Assembly: GCF_001482285.1 (NCBI RefSeq) | Contig: NZ_LOEP01000029.1 | Location: 1 to 64,000, forward strand | From: Haloferax sp. Q22 | Lineage (GTDB): Archaea; Halobacteriota; Halobacteria; Halobacteriales; Haloferacaceae | DNA length: 64,000 nt | Reading direction: 5' to 3' | In this document: one piece after another, positions 24,651 to 32,353 of the stretch | Numbering within the stretch: the first letter of the stretch is position 1 | Layout of the letters: every line of letters begins with the position of its first letter | The notes under the pieces: model-generated | Database searches by the model: none | Told to the model about the DNA's origin: nothing | The model's input: only the letters and a program-made list of their open reading frames with translations | Translations under genes and position numbers: made by a program

Positions 24651-26996
24651 TCAGACGACGCGCGCGTCCGTCTCGACCGAGACGCCGTCGAGGTAGTCGC
24701 CGTCGGGACCGACCCACTCGCCGTCGGTCCCGCAGTCGGTGGTCAGCCGGCAGACGCGGGTCTCCGGCGGCCAGATGACGCGCACCTCGTCGCCGGAGCG
24801 CTCGACCGTCACGGTCTGTCGGTACGTGACCGTCTCGCCGAAATCACCGACGTAGGTCACCGCGAGGTCGACCTCGCTCGTGCCCGGCGGAATCGACAGC
24901 CGTTCTGGGCCGGCGGCGAGCGGGCGGTTCGTCACGGCCACGCCGGCCGGCGTCAGCGACCACTCGAGGGTCAGGTTTTCGGCCATCGCCGCGTCGTAGC
25001 GGGCGTAACCCTCGTCGGTCTCGATGCGAACCGACACGGTCTTCGTCCCCTCGGGCGCGCCGAGCGTCGTCGTCGCGTCGACCCGCTCGCCAGCGAGCAC
25101 GTCGAGCCGGGTCAGTTCCGGTTCGACGGGCGCTTCGGCCCCGCTCCACGTCCCCCGATAGGTGAACCGGTACGGGGTCCGGTTCGTCGCGTCGAGGACC
25201 GCGAAGTCCTGCTCGGCCCCGTCGTCGATGGCGTACACCACCGGGCCGTCGAAGCCGGGGTCGTTGCGGAGCGTCTGGAAGGGATGGGCCGACCAGTCGC
25301 CGTAGGGGTTGGGGTGGAAGACGAGCGCCTTCGTCTCGTTGTCCGCCGCGGCCGAGTCGCCACCGACTCCAATTCCGCTGCCACCGTTCCCGAGACCGGT
25401 GGCTTCGACGCCCGGGACCGACGGGGTCAGCGGCGGGTGTTCGAAGCCGGCGTCGAGGAGCGGTTCGTAGGTCGCCGCGAGGTTCTCGGTTCGGAGTCGG
25501 TTCTCGTCGTAGGGTTCCTCGACGGCCTCGACCGTCACGCCGCCGCCGACGAGTGCCGAGACGAGGAGCACCGAGAAGACGACACCGCGGGCCTCCGAGG
25601 CCGAAAAGCGGCGGTGGGCCAGCCGGCGGAGGAGGCGAGCGCCGGCGACGACTCCGGCCGCGCCGAACACCGCGAGCGGGACGAGCGCGTCGAAGTGGTA
25701 GAAGGGTCCGAGGAGGTCGATGAGGCCGTTTCGGAGGCCGTTGTGCGTCCCCCAGAAGGCGGCGTTGCCGACGAACACCGAGGCGAACACGGCCGCGACG
25801 ACACAGGCGAGGGCGTCGTCGGAGAGTTCGGCGAAGGCGCGGTCGCGGCCGCCGAGGCCGTGGTGGCGGCGTCTCGCGCTCCCGCGGAGGTTCCGTCCGG
25901 TCTTGTGACCCCACCAGCGACGGGCGGTGACGCCGAGGCCGAACACCGCGGCGACGGTGCCGAGCCAGCCCATCGGCCCCCAGCGCGTCGCGAGCAGGTC
26001 GAGGGCTTCGACGGCGGTCTCGACGCCCATCGCGGGCGTGTAGACGACTTCGTAGCCGAGGATGGCCCGCTCGCCGAAGCCGATGCCGTCCTGCGGGGCG
26101 AAGGCGATGTAGGGGAACGTGAGCGGGTCACCCGTCACGACGGCGTTGTAGGCCAGCGTCAGGCCGACGAACGCGAGGCCGGGGAGCGCGACGGCGACGT
26201 ACCGGCGGAGGACGACCCAGCCGGTCCCCGCGCGGCGGGCGGTCGCGAGCGCCCACAGCGAGTGGGTGATGAACGGCAGGGCGAACAGGACCGCGGTGTA
26301 GGGGCGGGCGAAGAACGCCGCGCCGACGAGCGCGCCGGCGACGACGGCGTAGCCTGAGGAGTCACGCCGGGCGGCCCGGACGTAGCAGACGGCGAAGCCG
26401 AGGTTGAGCATCGTCGTCGGCGCGTACGCGAGGAACGTCGACGACGTGAGCAGAAACAGCGGCGAGAGGCCGAGCAGGCCCGCCGCGACGACGCCGGTCG
26501 TCCGGTCGAACGCGTCGGCCGTGAGCGTGTAGACCAAAGCGGCGGACACCGCGGCGATGGCTCCCAACACGAGGTTCGGAAGCCCGAACGCGAGGCCGAC
26601 CGCGAACAGCGCCGGCACGGCCGGCGAGTACTTCGAGTAGAGCTGGACGCCGCCGGGGGCGCTCGGCGTCTCCTGCACCACGAAGAACCACGGTCTGACG
26701 GCCTCCGTCAGCTGGCCGGGGTAGAGAAACAGCTTGCCTTCGAGGAGCATCGCGGCCTGCGTGAGGTAGACGCCCTCGTCGTCGTTGACGGTGTGGTACG
26801 GAAAGAGGTCGACCGCGAACCACGTCACGACGAGCCCGACGAGGAGCGAGACGCAGAGCGCGGCGAGTCGTCTTCGCGTTCGAGTCCGGTCGATGTCGAT
26901 GGTAACGTCAAAATCGAACGCGAGCCTGCGGACTGCGGCTCGCACGCGTCCGCCGAGCGGGAGAGAGCCGCCCGTGTTCGAGTCTCGCCGACCCAT
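24651..26996 (-). CDS. GT39/PMT-type membrane glycosyltransferase
   Basis: A 781-residue membrane protein. After a basic N-terminus come about 11-12 helices (45-480) with an acidic first extracellular loop containing NDDEGVYLTQAAMLLEG, the DE motif typical of ArnT/PMT/GT39 transferases that use polyprenyl-phosphate sugars. The C-terminal 300 residues form an extracellular beta-rich domain. The start ATG follows the ABC ATPase stop by 2 bases, so it is probably translated from the same mRNA. The acceptor is unknown. An upstream extension of the frame overlaps the ATPase gene and is rejected. Confidence 0.8.
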   Translation of the reverse strand: MGRRDSNTGGSLPLGGRVRAAVRRLAFDFDVTIDIDRTRTRRRLAALCVSLLVGLVVTWFAVDLFPYHTVNDDEGVYLTQAAMLLEGKLFLYPGQLTEAVRPWFFVVQETPSAPGGVQLYSKYSPAVPALFAVGLAFGLPNLVLGAIAAVSAALVYTLTADAFDRTTGVVAAGLLGLSPLFLLTSSTFLAYAPTTMLNLGFAVCYVRAARRDSSGYAVVAGALVGAAFFARPYTAVLFALPFITHSLWALATARRAGTGWVVLRRYVAVALPGLAFVGLTLAYNAVVTGDPLTFPYIAFAPQDGIGFGERAILGYEVVYTPAMGVETAVEALDLLATRWGPMGWLGTVAAVFGLGVTARRWWGHKTGRNLRGSARRRHHGLGGRDRAFAELSDDALACVVAAVFASVFVGNAAFWGTHNGLRNGLIDLLGPFYHFDALVPLAVFGAAGVVAGARLLRRLAHRRFSASEARGVVFSVLLVSALVGGGVTVEAVEEPYDENRLRTENLAATYEPLLDAGFEHPPLTPSVPGVEATGLGNGGSGIGVGGDSAAADNETKALVFHPNPYGDWSAHPFQTLRNDPGFDGPVVYAIDDGAEQDFAVLDATNRTPYRFTYRGTWSGAEAPVEPELTRLDVLAGERVDATTTLGAPEGTKTVSVRIETDEGYARYDAAMAENLTLEWSLTPAGVAVTNRPLAAGPERLSIPPGTSEVDLAVTYVGDFGETVTYRQTVTVERSGDEVRVIWPPETRVCRLTTDCGTDGEWVGPDGDYLDGVSVETDARVV

Positions 26997-26998
26997 TC

Positions 26999-28171
26999 TC
27001 AGTCCGAGTAAGGGCCGGTCTCGGGACGCTGTTCGCGCGGGAACCACGCGAGTTCGTGGCCGGCGTCGAGCGTCACCTCGACGCAGCCGTCGGTCGGGAC
27101 GGTCTCGTCGTGGTTGTGCATACACAGCAGGTTGTCGCCGCCGTGGAGTTCGACCTCGTAGAGGATGGTCGGCCCGAGGTAGCGCTTCCCGACGACTTTG
27201 CCGTGGCCCTCGCCGCCGTCGCCGCAGGGGTGCGCCGACACGTCGTCGGGGCGGACGAGGATGTCGATGTCGGTGTCGTCGTACTCGGGCGCGAGACCGT
27301 GTATCTGCTCGCGGCCGACCGTCCCGAGTTCGGTCTCGACTACGTCGCCCGCGATGCGTCCCGGCAGGAACCCGGCGTAGCCGAGGAAGCCGGCGACGAA
27401 GCGCGATTCGGGGTGTTGGAACACCTGTTCGGGCTCGCCGATCTGTTCGAGGTCGCCGTCGTTCATCACGGCCACGCGGTCGGAGATGGACATCGCCTCC
27501 TCCTGGTCGTGGGTGACGGAGACGGCCGTCACGCCGGCTTCCTTGAGGATGCGGCGGACCTCCTCGCGCATCTGGACGCGGAGGTCAACGTCGAGGTTCG
27601 AGAAGGGCTCGTCGAGAAGCAAAATGGCCGGCTCCGGCGCGAGTGAGCGGGCGAGGGCGACCCGCTGTTGCTGGCCGCCGGAGAGTTCGTCGGGGTAGCT
27701 GTCACCTTGGCTCTCCAGTCCGACGAGGTCGAGGAGGTCGCGAACGCGCTCGTCGCGCTCGGCTTCGTTGAGGTCCTTCAGGCCGAAGGCGATGTTCTCG
27801 GCCGCGGTGAGGTGCGGGAACAGCGCGAACTCCTGGAAGACGACGCCGACGCCGCGCTCTTCGGGCGCGCGGAAGGTGCCGCCGCCGGAGACGACGTTCC
27901 CGTTCAGTCGGACCTCGCCGCCGTCGGGGCGGTCGAGCCCGGCGATGAGCCGGAGCGTCGTCGTCTTCCCACAGCCCGAGGGGCCGAGGAGCGTGAGGAT
28001 TTCACCCTCCTCGACGCTGAGCGAGAGGTCGGCGATGACCGACTCGGTGCCGTAGGACTTCGAGACGCCGTCGAGTTCGAGGACGCCGCCGGCGTCCGCG
28101 TCGTCGGCCTCGGAGCCGGTGGATTCAGTGCGGTTCGAGTGGTCGGTGGTCGAAAGTGTGCTATTTGACAT
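26999..28171 (-). CDS. ABC transporter ATPase, iron(III)/Fbp type
   Basis: ATP-hydrolysing subunit of 390 residues for the importer encoded upstream. Walker A is GPSGCGKTT, the Q-loop FQEFALFPH, the signature LSGGQQQRVALARSL and Walker B ILLLDEPFSNLD. The C-terminal 120 residues form an OB-like TOBE domain as in FbpC/PotA. The N-terminal 30 residues are acidic and Ser/Thr-rich. It overlaps the permease gene by 11 bases, indicating one operon. Confidence 0.9.
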   Translation of the reverse strand: MSNSTLSTTDHSNRTESTGSEADDADAGGVLELDGVSKSYGTESVIADLSLSVEEGEILTLLGPSGCGKTTTLRLIAGLDRPDGGEVRLNGNVVSGGGTFRAPEERGVGVVFQEFALFPHLTAAENIAFGLKDLNEAERDERVRDLLDLVGLESQGDSYPDELSGGQQQRVALARSLAPEPAILLLDEPFSNLDVDLRVQMREEVRRILKEAGVTAVSVTHDQEEAMSISDRVAVMNDGDLEQIGEPEQVFQHPESRFVAGFLGYAGFLPGRIAGDVVETELGTVGREQIHGLAPEYDDTDIDILVRPDDVSAHPCGDGGEGHGKVVGKRYLGPTILYEVELHGGDNLLCMHNHDETVPTDGCVEVTLDAGHELAWFPREQRPETGPYSD

Positions 28172-29756
28172 CGTATCCCTCTTGCGTGATGATGACGAGC
28201 ATCGAAAGCCCGGAGACGAAAAGCAGGATGAACGCGGGCACGACGGCCTGGCCGAAGTAGCCCTGCTCGTAGGCCGTCCAGATGTGCGTCACGAGCGTGC
28301 TGAACCCCGAGGGGCGCAGCAGGAGCGTCGCGGGTAGTTCTTTCATCGTGGTCAGGAAGACGAGCGCCGCGCCGCCGAACAGACCGGGCGCGACGAGCGG
28401 AAGCGTCACGTGACGGAACGCCCCCGACGGGGTCTCGCCGAGCGTCCGCGCCGCCTCGGGGAGCGCTGGGTCGACCCGGAGGAACGACGCCCGAAGCGAC
28501 CCGATTGCCTGCGGGAGAAAGCGGATGACGTACGCGAACACGAGGAGGTAGAGCGTCTGGTAGATGAGCGTCGCGTACGAGCTCCCGAAGTAGACGAGCG
28601 CCAGCCCGAGGACGACGCCCGGCACCGCGTAGCCGACGTAGGTCGCGCGCTCGAAGACGGAACTGAGCCGCGAGGGGTGCCGGGCGGCGAGGTAGGCGAC
28701 GGGCAGGCCGGCGAGCGTCGCCGCGCCCGCCGTCGCGGCCGCGACGAGGACCGAATTGAGCGCGTACTCGGGCTGGAACGCAAGCGACTGACTCGTCGCG
28801 GCGACGCCCTGCGCGAGCCACGTAAAGAGGATGCCGAGCGGGACGAGAAGGGCGACGGTGGCGACGAGCGCCGCGAAGCCGAGCGCCGGGTACTTCCACC
28901 GGCCGAGCGGCATTGGGCTTCCCGAGCGCCCGCCGGTCGTCGTGCGCTCGTCGCCGCGAATCTGCGATTCGAGCGTCAAGATGAGGAGCGTCACGGCGAT
29001 GAGTTGGAGCGACAGGAGCGTCGCGGTGTCGCGGCCGAACGTCCCGAACTCCACGTAGATGACGCGGGTGAACGCGTCGAACTTCATGATGGCCGGCGTG
29101 CCGAAGTCCGAGAGGACGTACAGCGCCGTCAGAAGCGACCCGGCGGCGACCGCGGGGCGTATCTGCGGGACCGTTACCCGCTTGAACGACTCCCAGCGGG
29201 TGTGGTTCAGGGTCCGCGCGGCGTCGATGAGCGTGGTGTCCATCGACTTCAGCGCGGCCCGGGTGGTGATGAACACGTACGGGTACGTGTAGAGCGTCAG
29301 CACCAAAACGGCACCGGGTAACCCGTAGATTTCTGGGAGCGACTCGACCCCGAGCGGGGCCAACAGCCGCTGGAACGCGCCCCGCGGGCCGAACGCCGAG
29401 ACGAACGCGAACGCACCGATGTAGCTTGGGATGACGAGCGGGAGCGAGACGACGACGGTCCAAAAACGCCTGAACGGCAGGTCGGTCCGGACGGTCAGAT
29501 ACGCCAGCGGGACGCCGAGCCCGATGCACGCGGCGGTGACGAGCGTGACGAGAACGGCGCTGTTCAGAAACACTTCGACGGTCGTCGGTCGGGTGACGAG
29601 CGACAGCGCCTCGGCGAACCCGACTTCGAGCGCGGTCTTGACGAGCCACAACAGCGGGACGACGACGGCGGCGGCGACGGCCCCGCTGGCGACGGTCAGG
29701 CCGAGCGGTTGCTCGTCGTCCCCCCCACCGGTCCCCGTCTGCTGTTCGGTCGCCAT
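28161..29756 (-). CDS. ABC transporter permease, iron(III)/Fbp type
   Basis: A 531-residue permease with two fused copies of the six-helix binding-protein-dependent transport domain (about 60-270 and 320-520), as in FbpB. EAA-type loops that contact the ATPase are visible (AARTLNHTRWESFKRVTVPQ in copy 1, EAARTLGETPSGAFRHVTLP in copy 2). It starts 12 bases after the binding-protein gene and overlaps the ATPase gene. Confidence 0.9.
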   Translation of the reverse strand: MATEQQTGTGGGDDEQPLGLTVASGAVAAAVVVPLLWLVKTALEVGFAEALSLVTRPTTVEVFLNSAVLVTLVTAACIGLGVPLAYLTVRTDLPFRRFWTVVVSLPLVIPSYIGAFAFVSAFGPRGAFQRLLAPLGVESLPEIYGLPGAVLVLTLYTYPYVFITTRAALKSMDTTLIDAARTLNHTRWESFKRVTVPQIRPAVAAGSLLTALYVLSDFGTPAIMKFDAFTRVIYVEFGTFGRDTATLLSLQLIAVTLLILTLESQIRGDERTTTGGRSGSPMPLGRWKYPALGFAALVATVALLVPLGILFTWLAQGVAATSQSLAFQPEYALNSVLVAAATAGAATLAGLPVAYLAARHPSRLSSVFERATYVGYAVPGVVLGLALVYFGSSYATLIYQTLYLLVFAYVIRFLPQAIGSLRASFLRVDPALPEAARTLGETPSGAFRHVTLPLVAPGLFGGAALVFLTTMKELPATLLLRPSGFSTLVTHIWTAYEQGYFGQAVVPAFILLFVSGLSMLVIITQEGYDVK

Positions 29757-29768
29757 GAGTGAGCTACC

Positions 29769-30932
29769 TCAGAGAACACCCACCTCACGCAAGAGTTCCA
29801 CGGTTCCTTCGAGGTCCGAGAGCTGCGTCAGGTCGAGGCCCTCCGGCGGGCTGAGTTCGTCGATGCTCGGAAGCTCGCCGATTGGGTCGACGCCCGAGAC
29901 GAGGGGGTACTCGAAGGTCGTCCGCGCGAAGTAGTCCTGCGCTTCGGCCGATAGCAGGTGGCGAACGAAGTTGCTCGCCAGTTCGGGGTCCTCGGCGGTG
30001 TCGAGGACGAGCGCGCCCGCGACGTTGAAAATCGAGCCGGCGTCGCCCGCGGTGAAAGCGGTCGAAAGCGGCGCGTTCGACCGGCCGGCGAGGATGCGCT
30101 GGATGTAGTAATGGTTAGCGAAGCCCGCGCCGATTTCGCCGTCGGCGACGGCCTGCGAGACGAGGAACTCGTCGTTGTACTCCGTGACGCCGAGGTCCTG
30201 CATCCCTTGGAGCCACTCTCTGGTCGCCTCTTCGCCCTCGAGGACGCGCATCGCCGTGATGAACGCCTGGAACGAGGAGTACGTCGGGGCCCAACCGATG
30301 TTGTCACGGAACGCCTCCGTGTCGGGGAAGGCCATGATGTCGTCGGGAACCTCCGACTCGTCGAACTGGTCAGTGTTGAACGGGACGGTCCGGGCGCGAC
30401 CCGAGGTCCCGGTCCACTGCCCGTCGGGGTCGTGGAACTCGTCGCGGACGAGGTCGAGCACCTCGCTCGGGAGGTCCTGCGTGCGACCGGCGTCCTTCAG
30501 CGCGCCGAGCGACCCGGCGTTGACTGAGAAGAACACGTCCGCGGGACTGTTCTGTCCCTCGGTCTGGATCTGGTTGACCAGTTCGGTCGCCGAGTTGTAC
30601 CGCGGGCGGATGGTGAAGTCGTCGTAGTACTCCTCGAAAAAGGAGATGAGTTCACCGACGAGCGCTTTGCCACGGCCCGAGTAGAGCGTGAGTTCGCCCG
30701 AGAGGTCCGGCATCTCCGAGACGGACACACCGCCGGTTATGTCGCGGTCACCAAACGGCGAGCGGCCGGAACCGATCTGTTCGACCTCCCCGCCGGTACC
30801 GGACTCGGTCGTCGTCTCCGTCTCCTCGTCGCCGCCGGTACAGCCGGCGAGCGTGCCGACCCCGAGGGCCGCCGTCGTCGCGATGAACCGGCGACGACTG
30901 TGGCCGCGAAGCTCTCGGTCGCGTTCTTGCAT
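29769..30932 (-). CDS. iron(III)-type ABC substrate-binding lipoprotein
   Basis: FbpA-like solute-binding protein of 387 residues, exported by Tat and lipid-anchored: RRRFIATTAALGVGTLAGC has the twin arginines at residues 13-15 and the lipobox cysteine at 31. A Thr/Glu-rich linker follows, then two lobes (LTLYSGRGKALV near the start, ANHYYIQRILAGR in the second lobe, with the tyrosines that in FbpA proteins bind iron). A perfect TTAGG-N4-CCTAA palindrome lies 6 bases before the start codon. Iron is the likely substrate, supported by the family and the operator. Confidence 0.88.
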   Translation of the reverse strand: MQERDRELRGHSRRRFIATTAALGVGTLAGCTGGDEETETTTESGTGGEVEQIGSGRSPFGDRDITGGVSVSEMPDLSGELTLYSGRGKALVGELISFFEEYYDDFTIRPRYNSATELVNQIQTEGQNSPADVFFSVNAGSLGALKDAGRTQDLPSEVLDLVRDEFHDPDGQWTGTSGRARTVPFNTDQFDESEVPDDIMAFPDTEAFRDNIGWAPTYSSFQAFITAMRVLEGEEATREWLQGMQDLGVTEYNDEFLVSQAVADGEIGAGFANHYYIQRILAGRSNAPLSTAFTAGDAGSIFNVAGALVLDTAEDPELASNFVRHLLSAEAQDYFARTTFEYPLVSGVDPIGELPSIDELSPPEGLDLTQLSDLEGTVELLREVGVL

Positions 30933-30937
30933 ACATT

Positions 30938-30957
30938 GATTTAGGTCTCCCTAAATC
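30938..30957 (-). promoter_or_regulatory. iron-regulator-type operator of the ABC importer operon
   Basis: GATTTAGG-TCTC-CCTAAATC is a perfect 20-base palindrome between the TATA box (GTATAAAT on the minus strand, about 30957-30964) and the start codon at 30932. The TTAGG-N4-CCTAA core matches the known haloarchaeal DtxR/SirR/Idr-type iron-regulator motif. Binding here would block initiation. The motif match is seen; the identity of the regulator is inferred. Confidence 0.75.
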
Positions 30958-31069
30958 ATTTATACCTACCGATTCGTCGGGCAAAGCGGGCGAACCGCGG
31001 GACAAAGAGACGATTGCCGGTCCGCCGGCCCGCGTCGCTCGGCCGACCAATTGGTCAACCGTCGGCCAA

Positions 31070-32227
31070 TCAGTCGTCAGCCGGCGCGGCGGCCCGCGGC
31101 GCGGCGAGGGCGTCGAGGCAGTCCAGCCAGTCGCGCATGTGCTCGCCGACGTAGTTGAAGAAGTCGCCGTTGCGGTAGTCGGACCAGTCGCCGTCCGCGA
31201 GGGCGTCGGCCATCGCCTCGAAGACGCCGGCGTAGCTGTCGGCGTCGTCGCCGACCGCGTCCACGACCTCCCAGAGGTGTTCGTTGAGTTCGAGCCCCGG
31301 GACCTCGTTGTTGAGGTCGTCGAACGTCGGGCGGGCGGCCTTGTTGTGCTCGCAGAGCGGGTAGCCGGTGAGCACGTCCTTTCCGAGCACGTCGGCGGCG
31401 CGTTTGAGGAAGACGCCCGACCAGATGTCGTCGAAGCGGCCGACCTCCCACTCGTTGTCGTCCATCGGGAGCTGGTAGAACGCCGGGATGACCTCGCGTT
31501 CGAACGCGAGGTTCATCGAGCAGACGGTGAGGTACTGTCCCGGTTCGGCGACGAAGTCGCCGTCGAAGTCGTCGAAGTCGGTCCGGGTCTGGGCCTGCCC
31601 TTCGAGGTCGCCGTCCATCAGGATGCGGACCGCGTCGAGGTCGGGGACGTTCGTCCACAGTCCCTGCGAGGCGACCACGTCGCGGAGTTCGTGCGTCCCG
31701 GTTTCGACCGTCTCGTCCATCGCCGAGTAGGGGTACCCGCGGGGATACAGCCCGTGTTCGTCGGCGTTCTGGTAGAGGACGTTCACCCAGCGCTCGTCGC
31801 TCGACACCGACTCCACCTCGTCGGTGCGGTCGAGGTTCGCCATGTGGCGACCGAAGAAGTCCCACTCGTCGTGCGGAAGGGTGTCGTCGTCGATGAAGAC
31901 GCCGTAATCGAACTCGGGGTGCGCCCACATGTACAGCAGTCCGAAGCTCGTCTGGGCGTGACTCGCCGCCGGGACGAGGTGCGAGTACTCCGAGACGTCG
32001 TGTTCGTCGTACCACTCCTCGCGGGCGGTTCCGTCGAAGACCGCGCCCGCGACGCCCTCGTCGTCCAACATCGACTTCATCCCCTCGGCGTCGCAGAAGT
32101 CCTCCGTGACGAGGAGGACGAACAGTCGGTCGAGGTCGAACCCGTGTTCACGCGCGTTGTCGAAGTACGACCGCATGCACTCGTACTCCCGAATCGTCGG
32201 GACGACCACGCAGATGTCCGCGTTCAT
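31070..32227 (-). CDS. RGP-like glycosyltransferase (reversibly glycosylated polypeptide family)
   Basis: A 385-residue cytosolic GT-A-fold protein resembling plant reversibly glycosylated polypeptides (alpha-1,4-glucan-protein synthase / UDP-arabinopyranose mutase family). It begins with the nucleotide-sugar strand ICVVVPTIREYECM and has a DxD-type metal motif in GVFIDDDTLPHDEW (about 115-128). A further conserved segment is FDDIWSGVFLKRAADVLGKD. It is the first of five co-directed genes (RGP, iron ABC, GT39). A close variant of the iron operator lies 13-28 bases before its start. The sugar donor is unknown. Confidence 0.75.
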   Translation of the reverse strand: MNADICVVVPTIREYECMRSYFDNAREHGFDLDRLFVLLVTEDFCDAEGMKSMLDDEGVAGAVFDGTAREEWYDEHDVSEYSHLVPAASHAQTSFGLLYMWAHPEFDYGVFIDDDTLPHDEWDFFGRHMANLDRTDEVESVSSDERWVNVLYQNADEHGLYPRGYPYSAMDETVETGTHELRDVVASQGLWTNVPDLDAVRILMDGDLEGQAQTRTDFDDFDGDFVAEPGQYLTVCSMNLAFEREVIPAFYQLPMDDNEWEVGRFDDIWSGVFLKRAADVLGKDVLTGYPLCEHNKAARPTFDDLNNEVPGLELNEHLWEVVDAVGDDADSYAGVFEAMADALADGDWSDYRNGDFFNYVGEHMRDWLDCLDALAAPRAAAPADD

Positions 32228-32239
32228 TGCTCCTATGGA

Positions 32240-32255
32240 TTTAGGCTTCCCAAAA
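32240..32255 (-). promoter_or_regulatory. variant iron-operator-like motif before the RGP-like gene
   Basis: TTTAGGCTTCCCAAAA (plus strand) matches TTTAGGTCTCCCTAAA of the importer operator at 13 of 16 positions. It lies 13-28 bases upstream of the start codon, next to a TATTTTT box on the minus strand. One half-site is intact and the other is degenerate. Confidence 0.45.
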
Positions 32256-32353
32256 ATAGCTGTTGGTTCGGAATAGCGGGCCTGAAATGCCGATGTAGTG
32301 ATAATTAATCCGGCAGGTGGTCGAGGGCGGGCGATTCACGCCCATCCCCTGCT

